DNA from: a bacterium
Lineage (GTDB): Bacteria > Desulfobacterota > Binatia > DP-6
Reading direction: 5' to 3'
Length of the DNA stretch: 64,000 nt
NCBI GenBank assembly: GCA_026129405.1
Contig: JAHCID010000001.1
Location: 1,395,237-1,459,236 of the forward strand
Shown: piece by piece, positions 23,713 to 32,679 of the stretch
How positions within the stretch are numbered: the stretch's first letter is position 1
How the letters are laid out: each line of letters begins with the position of its first letter
Position numbers and translations under genes: made by a program
Notes under the pieces: model-generated
Seen by the model: only the letters and a program-made list of their open reading frames with translations
Databases searched by the model: none
Told to the model about the DNA's origin: nothing

Positions 23713-24213
23713 ATGACGAATCCGTCCGCGGTCGAGAAGGGCAAGGTCGTCGGCCTCCGCTACACGCTCCGCAACGCCTCCGGCACGGTGCTCGACGAGT
23801 GCACCGACGAGGCGCCGATGGAATACCTGCACGGCGCCGGCAACATCGTCCCCGGGCTCGAGCGCGCGCTCGAAGGCCGCTCGCTCGGCGACAAGCTGCG
23901 CGTCCAGGTGCCCGCCGTCGACGGCTACGGGGAGCGCCAGAGCAAGGGCCCGCAGGCGGTGCCGCGCAGCGCCTTCCCGTCCGACGCCCCCATCGAGCCC
24001 GGCATGCAGTTCATCGCCGACGAGGGCGAAGGCCGGCAGGTGATGCTGTGGGTGACGAAGGTCGACGCGACCACCGTCCACGTCGACATCGACCACCCGC
24101 TCGCCGGCGTCGACCTCGACTTCGAGGTCGAAATCGCTACCCTGCGCGACGCCACCTCGACCGAGATCGAGCACGGGCACCCGCACGGCGGCGACCACGA
24201 TCATCATCACTGA
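23713..24213 (+). CDS. slyD: SlyD-like FKBP-type peptidyl-prolyl isomerase
   Basis: FKBP-fold prolyl isomerase and chaperone of 166 residues. The FKBP half-strands KVVGLRYTLRNASGTVLDE and the flap GAGNIVPGLERALEGRSLGD are followed by the IF (insert-in-flap) chaperone region with the family motif VPRSAFP, then the returning FKBP strands HPLAGVDLDFEVEI. The His-rich tail EHGHPHGGDHDHHH is like the nickel-binding tail of SlyD. Cytosolic. It is followed after eight bases by an LLM oxidoreductase gene, so both are probably one transcript; a functional link between them is not evident. Confidence 0.87.
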   Translation: MTNPSAVEKGKVVGLRYTLRNASGTVLDECTDEAPMEYLHGAGNIVPGLERALEGRSLGDKLRVQVPAVDGYGERQSKGPQAVPRSAFPSDAPIEPGMQFIADEGEGRQVMLWVTKVDATTVHVDIDHPLAGVDLDFEVEIATLRDATSTEIEHGHPHGGDHDHHH

Positions 24214-24221
24214 GGCGCGCC

Positions 24222-25238
24222 ATGCGCATCGACGCCGGTCTCACGATCACCCAGCTCGCGGACGTGCCGCAGCGCGCCCGCGAGCTGGAGGCGCTCGGCT
24301 ACGACGGCCTCTTCACCTTCGAGGGCCAGACCGATCCGTTCCTGCCGCTGGTGCTCGCCGCCGAGCACACGACGCGGCCGCAGCTGATGACCGCCGTCGC
24401 GCTCGCGTTCCCGCGCAGCCCGATGACGCTGGCCTACGTCGGCCACGACCTCCAGGTGCAGTCGAGCGGGCGCTTCGTGCTCGGGCTCGGCGCGCAGATC
24501 CGGGTCCACGTCGAGAAGCGCTACGGCGCGGCGTGGAACCCGCCCGTCGCCCGCATGCGCGAGTACGTGCTCGCCCTGCGCGCCATCTGGCGCTGCTGGA
24601 ACGAGGGCGAGCGTCTCGACTTCCGCGGCAAGTACTGGACGCACACCCTGATGACGCCGATCTTCGTGCCGCCGCCGTCGCCGTGGGGGCCGCCGAAGGT
24701 CTTCCTCGCCGCCGTCCAGCCGCGCATGACCGAGGTGGCGGGCGAGGTCGCGGACGGCGTCTTCGTCCACCCGTTCCACTCGACGCGCTTCCTCGACGAG
24801 CGTCTGCTGCCGGCGCTCGGCCTCGGCCTCGCGAAGAGCGGGCGCGCGCGCGGCGACGTCGAGATCGGCGCCCAGGTGCTGCTCGTCACCGGCGTCGACG
24901 ACGAGGCCATGGCGCAGAGCGCCGTGATGGTGCGCCAGCAGCTCGCGTTCTACGCCTCCACGCCGGCGTACCGTCCCGTGCTCGAGGTGCACGGCTGGGG
25001 CGATCTCCAGACCGAGCTGCACGCGCTCACCAAGCAGGGGCGGTGGGTCGAGATGGGCGATCGCATCACCGACGACATGCTCGACACCTTCGCCGTGCGC
25101 GGCACCCCCGAGGAGCTGCCGGCGAAGCTACGGGCGCGCTACGGCCGCCGCGTCGAGCGCCTCAGCCTGTCGACCTACTCGGGGCTCGAGACCAGCGACC
25201 GGGCGCGGTGGCGCGCGGTCGTCGCGGCGCTGCGCTAG
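24222..25238 (+). CDS. LLM-class F420-dependent oxidoreductase
   Basis: Luciferase-like monooxygenase-fold enzyme of 338 residues. The TIM-barrel landmarks are ALGYDGLFTFEGQTDPFLPL near the N-terminus, GRFVLGLGAQIRVHVEKRYG (about residues 85-104) and the PPKVFLAAVQPRMTEVAGEVADG strand. The pattern matches the subgroup predicted to use coenzyme F420 rather than FMN, best known from mycobacteria and related actinobacteria; F420 dependence is family knowledge, not shown here. If correct, the organism must make F420. It is cotranscribed with slyD, eight bases downstream of its stop. A possible role is reduction or oxidation of a hydrophobic substrate in lipid or xenobiotic metabolism. Confidence 0.83.
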   Translation: MRIDAGLTITQLADVPQRARELEALGYDGLFTFEGQTDPFLPLVLAAEHTTRPQLMTAVALAFPRSPMTLAYVGHDLQVQSSGRFVLGLGAQIRVHVEKRYGAAWNPPVARMREYVLALRAIWRCWNEGERLDFRGKYWTHTLMTPIFVPPPSPWGPPKVFLAAVQPRMTEVAGEVADGVFVHPFHSTRFLDERLLPALGLGLAKSGRARGDVEIGAQVLLVTGVDDEAMAQSAVMVRQQLAFYASTPAYRPVLEVHGWGDLQTELHALTKQGRWVEMGDRITDDMLDTFAVRGTPEELPAKLRARYGRRVERLSLSTYSGLETSDRARWRAVVAALR

Positions 25239-25461
25239 CGCTCGTGGCCACGTCACCGGCCGGCCGCGTCGCGGCCGCCGGGCCGAGCCCGGCGACGACG
25301 AGCGCTCGCCGGACCGCGTAGACCCTGCCACGCCGGCGCGCCCGTCTGCACAATGTACAGCCCCTCCGTGCCGCCGCACGCGGGGCGCCACGCGCCGCCG
25401 TCCGGCACGCGGTGTGCACCGTGTGCTCGCGAATCGATCGCTCGCGACACGGAGCACGCAC

Positions 25462-25743
25462 ATGGCGCCATCCGATCTGCACGACGTTCCCCCGACGCTC
25501 GCGGCCCGCGGCGTTCCCCGTCCGGAATCGCGTCCCGGCGACGACGGTCCCGGGGCGCCGGCGCGACGGCGGCGCCTCGGCCCCCTCGGCCTGTCGCTCG
25601 TCCTCGTCCTGGCGGGGACGTCGCTGGCGTTGATGATCGCCCCCGCGGGCATGCTCGTGGTCGGAATCGGAATCGCGCTCGGCGCGTGGAGCCTGCTCGC
25701 CGGCGCCACGGACGGCCCCGGCGGACGCACGCGCCGCCGCTGA
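25462..25743 (+). CDS. small two-helix membrane protein, unknown
   Basis: Predicted 93-residue protein that I do not recognise. A charged, Pro/Arg-rich N-terminal half (about residues 1-45) is followed by two hydrophobic helices forming a hairpin, LGLSLVLVLAGTSLALMIAP and GMLVVGIGIALGAWSLLAGA, and a short basic end. The ATG at 25462 has GGAGCAC ten bases upstream. The helix-hairpin composition, clear ribosome-binding site and lack of any overlapping gene support it as real, but no homology was recognised. The 223 bases before it hold nothing else I can identify. Confidence 0.45.
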   Translation: MAPSDLHDVPPTLAARGVPRPESRPGDDGPGAPARRRRLGPLGLSLVLVLAGTSLALMIAPAGMLVVGIGIALGAWSLLAGATDGPGGRTRRR

Positions 25744-25792
25744 CGCCGAGCCCGCGACCCGCGAGCGGGGCGTCGTCGGCCCGGGGCGGACC

Positions 25793-27412
25793 TCAGCGCC
25801 ACGGGCCGTCGCGCAGCGCGCGCTTCACGATCTTGCCGCTGGCGGTGCGTGGAAACGCGTCGACGATCGCGAGCCGCTCGGGCAGCTTGCGCTTCGACAG
25901 ACCGCGAGCGAGCAGATGTGTCGCGAGCTCCGCGAGCGTCGGCGACGGCGCGCCGGGATGGAGGCGCAGCACCGCGCCGATCAGCTCGCCCGCGGCAGCG
26001 TCGGGGACGCCGACCAGCGCCGCCTCGGCCACGGCGGGATGCGTGACGAGCAGCTCCTCGACCTCGCGCGCGCTCACGTTCTCGCCCTTGCGGATGAGGA
26101 TGTCCTTCTTGCGGCCGGTGATGCGCAGGAAGCCGTCGGCGTCGGCGACGCCGAGGTCGCCGGTGCGGAACCAGCCGTCGGGCGTGAAGGCCTCGGCGTT
26201 GGCGGTGGCGTCGAGATAGCCGAGGAAGCACTCCGGCCCGACGGCGACGACCTCGCCCTCGGCGCCGGCGGCGACCGGCGCGCCGTCCTCGTCGACGACG
26301 CGCATCTCCGCGGCGCCGATCGCGCGGCCCTCGGAGTCGACGCGGCGCGCGGGCGGGTCGTCGGGCGCGGTGGTCGTGATCGTCGGGAACTCGGTGGAGC
26401 CGTAGACGCGCTTCGCGACGCAGCCGAGGCGTGCGGCCGCCTCGGCGACGAGCGCGGGGTCGACGTCGGCGCCGCCGCACGAGAAGAGGCGGAAGGACGT
26501 GACGTCGGTGTCCGCGAGCGCCGGATGCGAGGCGAGGTCGCGCAGGAAGGTCGGGGCGCCCACCATGTAGGTGACGTGCTCCGCCGCGATCAGCGCGAGC
26601 GCCCGCGCCGGATCCCAGCGCGGCATCAGCACCGCCGTCGTGCCGAGCGCCGCGGGCACGAGCATCGCGTGCACGATCCCCGAGACGTGCGTCAGCGGCG
26701 ACGGCATCAGCGTCACGTCGCCGGGAGCGAGGCCGTGCACCGGACCCAGGCTGTGCGCCTCCGCGAGCAGCGTCGCGTGCGTGTGCAGCACGCCCTTCGG
26801 CTCGGCCGTCGTGCCCGAGGTATAGATGAGGAGCGCGACGGCGTCGGGATCGTGCGGCGGGGACGGCGCCACGGCAACGCCGGCGGCGACGACGTCCCAC
26901 GTCTCCATCGCGGCGGACGGTGCGTCGCGCACGACGACGACGTGCGCGAGCGCGGGCAGGTCGGCGCGGACCGTCGCGACGAGGGCGCGATGGTCGACGT
27001 CGCGCCAGCGGCCCGGCACGAAGAGCGCGCGCGCGCCGCTCTGGCGCAGCATGAAACGCAGCTCGTGCGCGCCCGCGATCGGCAGCACCGGCTGCGCCGT
27101 CGCACCGAGGCGGGCCGCGGCGAAGAAGACGACCACCGTCTCCCACCAGTTCGGCAGCTGAAACGCGACCACGTCGCCCGCGCCGATGCCGCGCGCGGCG
27201 AGGCCGGCGGCGAGCCGCTCCGCGCGCGCGGCGAGGGTCGCGAAGTCGAGCCGGTGCGCGTCTTCGATCAGTGCCGTGCAGGCGGGCGCGCGCGCGACCG
27301 TCGCCGCGAACGCCTCCCACAGCGTCTCGTCGCGCCAGGCCCCGCTCGCGCGCCACGCGGCGGCGCGCGCCGGCGGGCGGGTCGAGCGAAGCGGCGGCAC
27401 GAGGCTCGTCAT
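25793..27412 (-). CDS. acyl-CoA synthetase (AMP-forming)
   Basis: ANL-superfamily ligase of 539 residues that activates a carboxylic acid as acyl-AMP and then the CoA thioester. The AMP-binding P-loop is LLIYTSGTTAEPKGVLHTHA, the A5 motif YGSTEFPTI, the A7 hinge RTGDLGVADADGFLRITGRK, and the catalytic lysine lies in PRTASGKIVKRAL near the C-terminus. The relatives are medium-chain or cyclohexanecarboxylate-type ligases. A TTGACC hexamer sits at 27437-27432 on the minus strand; if the spacing seen elsewhere applies, translation would begin at the GTG at 27400 rather than the ATG at 27412, so the start is uncertain by four codons. Confidence 0.88.
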   Translation of the reverse strand: MTSLVPPLRSTRPPARAAAWRASGAWRDETLWEAFAATVARAPACTALIEDAHRLDFATLAARAERLAAGLAARGIGAGDVVAFQLPNWWETVVVFFAAARLGATAQPVLPIAGAHELRFMLRQSGARALFVPGRWRDVDHRALVATVRADLPALAHVVVVRDAPSAAMETWDVVAAGVAVAPSPPHDPDAVALLIYTSGTTAEPKGVLHTHATLLAEAHSLGPVHGLAPGDVTLMPSPLTHVSGIVHAMLVPAALGTTAVLMPRWDPARALALIAAEHVTYMVGAPTFLRDLASHPALADTDVTSFRLFSCGGADVDPALVAEAAARLGCVAKRVYGSTEFPTITTTAPDDPPARRVDSEGRAIGAAEMRVVDEDGAPVAAGAEGEVVAVGPECFLGYLDATANAEAFTPDGWFRTGDLGVADADGFLRITGRKKDILIRKGENVSAREVEELLVTHPAVAEAALVGVPDAAAGELIGAVLRLHPGAPSPTLAELATHLLARGLSKRKLPERLAIVDAFPRTASGKIVKRALRDGPWR

Positions 27413-27461
27413 GCGGCAGCGTCCGGCATGGGGTCAAGGAACGAGCTGACGCGCCGTTCTG

Positions 27462-27490
27462 TTGACGGCCGAGTAGCGCGTATGTAACGA
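27462..27490 (+). promoter_or_regulatory. leaderless promoter of YCF48-RND operon
   Basis: TTGACG at 27462-27467, 17-bp spacer, TAACGA at 27485-27490, nine bases before ATG 27500; no Shine-Dalgarno sequence. Confidence 0.48.
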
Positions 27491-27499
27491 CCCCCACCG

Positions 27500-28567
27500 A
27501 TGCGGCGTCCGTGCGCCCGGGTACTGGTGTGGGGGCTGCTCGTCTGTGCCCCGGTGCTCGCCCATGCGGCCGACGTGCGCGACAACTTCTATGGCGTGAA
27601 GGCGCTGTCCGCCACGGAAGCCTGGGCGGCCGGCAACTTCGGCACCCTCTATCGCACCGACGACGGCGGCAAGTCGTGGACGCTCGCCGAGAGCGGCACG
27701 AAGCTCCCGCTTTTCGGCATCGACTTCGCCGACCAAACAGTTGGTTGGGCGGTCGGCAAGTCGGGCGTCATCCTGGGGACGAGCGACGGCGGCAAGCGCT
27801 GGAAGCTCCAGGAAAGCCCCATTCCGACAGACAAACACTTGTTCAAGGTCGAGGCGATCGACGCCAGGACCGCCTGGGCGGTGGGCGATTGGGGCGCCAT
27901 CGCGGTCACCGACGACGGCGGCGCCACCTGGCAGGACCGCTCGCTCGGCAAGCTCACGGTGGCTCCGCCGGCGGCCGCGGGCGACCAGGCGCCGCTGCCC
28001 GTCTCCGACGACACCATCCTCTACGACGTCTCCTTCCCCGACCCGAAGCACGGGTTCATCGGGGGCGAGTTCGGCACCGTGCTCGCCACCGACGACGCCG
28101 GGGCCACCTGGCGCCAGCTGCGGACGCCGACCGAAAAGACGCTCTTCGGCCTCCACTTCACGACCCCGCGCGAGGGCTGGGCGGTCGGCATCGACGGCCT
28201 CGTGCTCCACACCACGGACGGCGGCGAGACCTGGAACGTCCAGCGCGGGCATCCCGAGGCGGCGGCGGTCGACGAGATCAGCTTCGTCGAGTCGATGCAG
28301 AACCCGGGCATGTACGCCGTGCGCGTCGACGGCCGCAACGGCGTCATCGTCGGCGACGTCGGCATGCTGCTCGTGTCGACGGACGGCGGACGCACGTGGC
28401 AGCGCCGCGAGCTCCCCGGCAAGGATCAGCTGCTCTGGCTGCGCGACGTTAGCTTCGCACCGGGGATGGGCGGGTTCCTCGTCGGTGCGGGCGGATTCGC
28501 GGCGCAGGTGCAGGACGGCACGGTCACGGTTCCCCGAACGGGTAAGGCAGCCGTTCCAGCGTCGTAG
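27500..28567 (+). CDS. YCF48-related secreted beta-propeller
   Basis: Exported 355-residue protein with signal peptide RVLVWGLLVCAPVLAHA. At least six short blades follow, each with the YCF48/HCF136 pattern WAxGxxGTxxxTxDGGxxW, for example GNFGTLYRTDDGGKSWTL, GDWGAIAVTDDGG and GIDGLVLHTTDGGETW. In plants and cyanobacteria the family assembles photosystem II, but in non-photosynthetic proteobacteria it is regularly encoded just before an RND exporter, as here (15 bases). A periplasmic accessory role for that exporter is the best inference. No membrane anchor other than the signal peptide is seen. Confidence 0.85.
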   Translation: MRRPCARVLVWGLLVCAPVLAHAADVRDNFYGVKALSATEAWAAGNFGTLYRTDDGGKSWTLAESGTKLPLFGIDFADQTVGWAVGKSGVILGTSDGGKRWKLQESPIPTDKHLFKVEAIDARTAWAVGDWGAIAVTDDGGATWQDRSLGKLTVAPPAAAGDQAPLPVSDDTILYDVSFPDPKHGFIGGEFGTVLATDDAGATWRQLRTPTEKTLFGLHFTTPREGWAVGIDGLVLHTTDGGETWNVQRGHPEAAAVDEISFVESMQNPGMYAVRVDGRNGVIVGDVGMLLVSTDGGRTWQRRELPGKDQLLWLRDVSFAPGMGGFLVGAGGFAAQVQDGTVTVPRTGKAAVPAS

Positions 28568-28582
28568 GCGTCGCGAGGTCGC

Positions 28583-31321
28583 ATGCTCTCCCGTAAGACG
28601 ATCGAGGCCTATCTCTTCTTCCTGCTCCGCCACAAAGTGGCGGTCTCCCTGGTCGTCGCGGCGATGACCCTCGGCCTGGCGTGGCTCACCTACACGCGGA
28701 TGCACGTGCGGCCGGACTTCGCGAGCCTCTATCCGCCGAAGCATCCGTACATTCAGCTCTACAACGCCTACCGGCACATGTTCGGGACGGCGTTCACGGT
28801 CCAGATCGTCGTCGAGGTGAAGGACGGCACGATCTTCGACGACCCCGAGACGGTCCGGAAGGTCGACCGCATCACCGTCGAGCTGCTCCAGGAAGTGCCG
28901 GGCGTGAACGGCGAGCAGATCATCTCGATCACGCACCCGAAGCTGAAGACGACGATGACCGCGGGCTCGGGCATCAAGGTCGTGCCGCTGATGTATCCGC
29001 GGCTGCCCGAGACCGCCGAGGATTTGGCCTTCCTGAAGCAGAAGGTCTACACGACCGAGGGCGTCCACGGCTTCTTCGTCTCGGAGGACGACAAGGCCAC
29101 CCAGATCGTCGCCGGCTTCTGGGAGGAGTACTTCGACGTCGAGACGATGTGGAAGAAGCTCCAGGCGATGAAGGAGCGCGAAGAGGACGCCAATCATCAC
29201 ATCTACATCACCGGCATGCCGGTGCTGTTCGGCTACTTCCAGGAGATCATGCCGCAGATGGTGAACGTCCTCGCGGCGTCCATCGTCATGATCCTCCTGA
29301 TCCTCTGGATCGAGTTCCGCAGCTGGCAGGGGGTCGTCATCCCCGCCTTCTCGGGCGCGCTGTCGGCGATCTGGGGGCTCGGATTCGCGGCGATGTTCGG
29401 GATCAACCTCGATCCGCTGGTCCTCGTGATTCCGCTGCTCATCACGGCCAGAGCGCATTCGCACTCCGTGCAGTCGATGGAGCGCTATCACGAGGAGTAC
29501 CATCGCCTGCGCGACAAGAATCAGGCGATCGTCAAGTCGTACACCGAGATCTACGCGCCGGCGATGGTGTCGCTCGCCGCCGACGGCCTCGCGGTCCTGA
29601 CCCTCCTCGTGGCCCGCATCCCGATCATCCAGAAGCTCGCGTTGCTGTGCTTCTTCTGGATCGCGTCCATCTTCGTCAGCGTCGTCACGCTGCACCCGAT
29701 CATCCTCGCCTACACGCCGCCGCCCGAGGAGGCCGACATCGGCAAGCCGGGGCCGCTCGAGCGCTTCATGTCGTGGATGGTGCTGGTGTCGATCGGGTGG
29801 ATCGTGTGGCTCTACGGCTGGATGCCGGGAGAGCCGCTGGTCGCCATGCTGGCCTTCACGGCGCTCGGTGCGCTGGCCGACTTCCTCGGCTTCGTGCTGC
29901 CGGTCTACAGCCATGTCGGCCGCGCCGTCAGCCTCTTCCTCGACGCGTTCGGGTCGCTCTGCGGCATGCTCTACCTCCGGATCGAGCGCTCCCTCATCTG
30001 GTGCTCCGGCGGCTGGCGGCGCATCGGCATGGGGCTCTCGCTGGTCGCCCTGCTCGTCGTCGGCCTCTACTACCAGCACCAGCTGAAGGTCGGCGACACC
30101 ACGCCCGGGGCGGCGCTGCTCTACGCCGACCATCCGTACAACGTGGCCTTCGCGCGCGTGAACCAGAAGTTCACCGGCGCGAGCCAGCTCGTCATCATCG
30201 CCGAGGGACTCGCGTACTGCACCGTCGGCGAGAAGCCCTGCGAGGGCGACGCCTGCACGCAGTGCGATCCCGACGTCGCGGGCGTGTGCGGGGCGACGGA
30301 GAAGTGCGTCCAGCGCGAGGGCGCGATCAAGAACGCCGACACGCTCGACAACCTCGACCTGTTCGCGCGCTACATGGGGCAACGCGACGAGGTCGGCGGC
30401 ACGGTCACCGCGGCGTCGCTCCTCAAGAAGATCTTCCGCACGTTCCGCGAAGGCGATCCCAAGTGGGAGATGCTGCCGACGCGCAACGACCACATCGCGC
30501 AGCTCTTCTTCCTGCTGACGTCGAACACGCGGCGCGGCGAGATGGACCGCTTCTTCGACGCCGACTACAAGAACGCGACCGTCGCGATCTTCTACAAGGA
30601 CTACACCCACGAGACGATCATGTCGTCGATCGCCCGCGCCAAGGAGTACATCGCGGCGCACGCGAACGACGAGCACCACGTCCGCTATCGTCTGGCCGGC
30701 GGCCTCATCGGCATCCTCGCCGCGGTCAACGAGGAGGTGGAGTGGTCGTACAAGGTCAACCTCCTCCTGATCCTCGTGGTGGTGTTCCTCTTGAGCTACG
30801 CGACCTACGTATCGGTGGTCGGCGCGCTCATCGTGATGCTGCCGTCGCTGGTGGCGCAGCCGCTCAGCGAGGCGATGATGTATCTGCTCGGCATCGACTT
30901 CAACATCAACTCGCTGCCCGTCGCCGCGGTCGGCATCGGCATCGGCATCGACTACGGCTACTACGTGCTCTCGCGCATCGTGGAGGAGCTGAAGGCGGGC
31001 GACGAGGAGGGCTTCGACAGCGCCATCCGCGCGATGTTCGAGACCACCGGGAAGACGGTGCTCTTCACCGGCGTCTCGCTCACCGCCAGCATCATCTTCT
31101 GGTGCTTCTTCCCGATGAAGTTCCAGGCGGACATGGCGCTGCTGCTGGTGCTGCTGCTCGGCTTCCACCTTCTCGGCGCGCTCATGTTCATCCCGCCCAT
31201 GGTGTCGCTCTTCAAGCCGCACTTCGCGGTGAAGTACGCCGAGGAGCGCCGCCGGATCCAGCGCGCCGAGCACGCCGCGGCCGAGGCGATGACCCCGCGC
31301 ATGGGCGCGACGGGCGCATAG
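28583..31321 (+). CDS. RND/MMPL-family hydrophobe exporter
   Basis: Inner-membrane transporter of 912 residues built from two repeats, each with one helix, a large outside domain and five more helices. The first helix is VAVSLVVAAMTLGLAWLTY; the first SSD-like block is VNVLAASIVMILLILWIEFRS and the second, GIGIGIDYGYYVLSRI, holds the acidic residue of the proton relay. A Cys-rich insert in the second periplasmic domain (CTVGEKPCEGDACTQC, around residue 550) with six or more cysteines is unusual for the family. The group transports lipids, hopanoids or other hydrophobic molecules driven by the proton gradient. Cotranscribed with the YCF48 gene. Confidence 0.86.
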   Translation: MLSRKTIEAYLFFLLRHKVAVSLVVAAMTLGLAWLTYTRMHVRPDFASLYPPKHPYIQLYNAYRHMFGTAFTVQIVVEVKDGTIFDDPETVRKVDRITVELLQEVPGVNGEQIISITHPKLKTTMTAGSGIKVVPLMYPRLPETAEDLAFLKQKVYTTEGVHGFFVSEDDKATQIVAGFWEEYFDVETMWKKLQAMKEREEDANHHIYITGMPVLFGYFQEIMPQMVNVLAASIVMILLILWIEFRSWQGVVIPAFSGALSAIWGLGFAAMFGINLDPLVLVIPLLITARAHSHSVQSMERYHEEYHRLRDKNQAIVKSYTEIYAPAMVSLAADGLAVLTLLVARIPIIQKLALLCFFWIASIFVSVVTLHPIILAYTPPPEEADIGKPGPLERFMSWMVLVSIGWIVWLYGWMPGEPLVAMLAFTALGALADFLGFVLPVYSHVGRAVSLFLDAFGSLCGMLYLRIERSLIWCSGGWRRIGMGLSLVALLVVGLYYQHQLKVGDTTPGAALLYADHPYNVAFARVNQKFTGASQLVIIAEGLAYCTVGEKPCEGDACTQCDPDVAGVCGATEKCVQREGAIKNADTLDNLDLFARYMGQRDEVGGTVTAASLLKKIFRTFREGDPKWEMLPTRNDHIAQLFFLLTSNTRRGEMDRFFDADYKNATVAIFYKDYTHETIMSSIARAKEYIAAHANDEHHVRYRLAGGLIGILAAVNEEVEWSYKVNLLLILVVVFLLSYATYVSVVGALIVMLPSLVAQPLSEAMMYLLGIDFNINSLPVAAVGIGIGIDYGYYVLSRIVEELKAGDEEGFDSAIRAMFETTGKTVLFTGVSLTASIIFWCFFPMKFQADMALLLVLLLGFHLLGALMFIPPMVSLFKPHFAVKYAEERRRIQRAEHAAAEAMTPRMGATGA

Positions 31322-31398
31322 GCCGCGCGCTCGCGGCGCTCGTCCGGGTGCCCACGGGCGGCCCGGCTTGCTAGAGGCGGAGCCAAGGAGGGTTCCGC

Positions 31399-32034
31399 AT
31401 GCGCGCGTTCGTCCGGACGATCGTCACCATCCTCGTTGGTGGACTGCTCTTTCTCGTTCCCGTGGTCCTGAGCGTCCTCGTGGTCAGCCAGGCCCTGCGG
31501 CTGGCGGCGAGGGTTCTCGCGCCGATCGCGCACGTCCTGCCGCTCGGCAGCGTGGCGGGCTTCGCGGCGGCCAACGTCATCGCCGGCGTGCTGCTGCTGG
31601 TCGCCTGCTTCGTCGCCGGGCTCGTCGCGCGGACGCGACCGGGCGTCCTCGTCGGGCGGCGGCTCGAGCATGCGGTCCTGCGCAAGATGCCGGGCTTCAC
31701 GTTCCTCAAGAGCGCGGCGCAGGGATTCGTCGGCCTCGAGGGCACGTCCGAGGTGCAGACGGCGCTCGCGCGGGTCGAGGACGGCTGGGTGCCGGCGTTC
31801 ATCGTCGAGCGCCACCGCAGCGGGCTCTGCACGGTCTTCGTGCCGAGCGTGCCGACGCCGGCGGCGGGCACCGTCTACCTGCTTCCGCCGGACCGCGTCC
31901 GGCCGCTCGACGTGCCGGTCGCGACGATGGCCGGCGTGGTGATGCGGCTCGGCGTCGGGCTCCGCGATCTCGTGGAGCCCGACGGCCGCCCGGCTCAGGG
32001 CTTGTCGACGGCGATCGCGACCGCCTCGGTGTAG
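31399..32034 (+). CDS. DUF502 membrane protein
   Basis: Two-helix membrane protein of 211 residues in the DUF502 family. The helices are VTILVGGLLFLVPVVLSVLVV and AANVIAGVLLLVACFVAGLVAR; the C-terminal half is soluble and includes the conserved VFVPSVPTPAAGTVYLLPPDRV segment. No biochemical role is known. AAGGAGG lies seven to eight bases before ATG 31399, a strong ribosome-binding site that sets it apart from the leaderless genes around it. The last 40 bases overlap the 3' end of the convergent lipoprotein gene. Confidence 0.85.
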   Translation: MRAFVRTIVTILVGGLLFLVPVVLSVLVVSQALRLAARVLAPIAHVLPLGSVAGFAAANVIAGVLLLVACFVAGLVARTRPGVLVGRRLEHAVLRKMPGFTFLKSAAQGFVGLEGTSEVQTALARVEDGWVPAFIVERHRSGLCTVFVPSVPTPAAGTVYLLPPDRVRPLDVPVATMAGVVMRLGVGLRDLVEPDGRPAQGLSTAIATASV

Positions 32035-32600
32035 GTGATCTCGAGCAGGTCGCCGGCCTTCACCTTCTCGAGGTTGGCAGGGTCCTGGACGTCGACGGTC
32101 GTGGTGCTGCCGTCGCCGCCCTGGAGGGTCAGCGTCTGCCGCTCCTTGTCGACCTTCTTCACCTTGGCGACGATGGTGAGGGTGGTCGCGCCGGCGCCGC
32201 CGGGCTTCTGTCCGGGCGGGGCGGTCTGGATGTCGTCCGTGGCGACGATGCCCGGCTTCACCTCGCCGGGCTTCTTCACGCTGACGGCGAGCGATTCGTA
32301 GTACGCGGCGGTGACCTGGTCGCCCTTGCGGACCTGGGCGAGGTTCTTCACCTCGTCGCCGACCTTCAGCGTGGCCTCGTTGCCCTCGGGTCCGCGCAGC
32401 GTGACCGTGCGCTTCGCCTGGTCGATGGCGACGACCTCGGCCGTCATGGTCGTGATCTTGCGCTGCTCGATGCCGGTCTGGCTCGTGCTGCTGGTGACGG
32501 TGGTCGTGGGCGCCGGCAGCGCCTCGGGCTGCCTCTTGGCGCAGCCGGCGGCGAGGACGGCGGTGAGGGCGAGGGTGGAGGCCGCGAGGTGACGGGTCAT
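31995..32600 (-). CDS. lipoprotein with two OB-like repeats
   Basis: Predicted outer-envelope lipoprotein of 201 residues. The signal peptide ends in the lipobox LAAGC (Cys about residue 20). Two similar units of about 65 residues follow: ITTMTAEVVAIDQAKRTVTL...VTAAYYESLAV and TTLTIVAKVKKVDKERQTLT...LEITYTEAVAI. Each has the alternating strand pattern of small OB-like barrels (DUF5666-like); the two are joined by a Pro/Gly-rich linker. The function is unknown. The start at 32600 is eight bases from a -10 hexamer and has no Shine-Dalgarno sequence. Convergent 40-bp overlap with DUF502. Confidence 0.7.
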   Translation of the reverse strand: MTRHLAASTLALTAVLAAGCAKRQPEALPAPTTTVTSSTSQTGIEQRKITTMTAEVVAIDQAKRTVTLRGPEGNEATLKVGDEVKNLAQVRKGDQVTAAYYESLAVSVKKPGEVKPGIVATDDIQTAPPGQKPGGAGATTLTIVAKVKKVDKERQTLTLQGGDGSTTTVDVQDPANLEKVKAGDLLEITYTEAVAIAVDKP

Positions 32601-32608
32601 CGTCTCGC

Positions 32609-32637
32609 GCCTTATGCGGATTCGGCCGAGCTGTCTA
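32609..32637 (-). promoter_or_regulatory. leaderless promoter of lipoprotein gene
   Basis: Minus strand TAGACA (32637-32632), 17-bp spacer, TAAGGC (32614-32609), eight bases before ATG 32600. On the plus strand TATCGA ends six bases before the divergent ATG 32680, another possible leaderless start. Confidence 0.48.
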
Positions 32638-32679
32638 CGCTGTCTGGCGCGACGCCGCGCCGCCATCTATCGAGAGACG

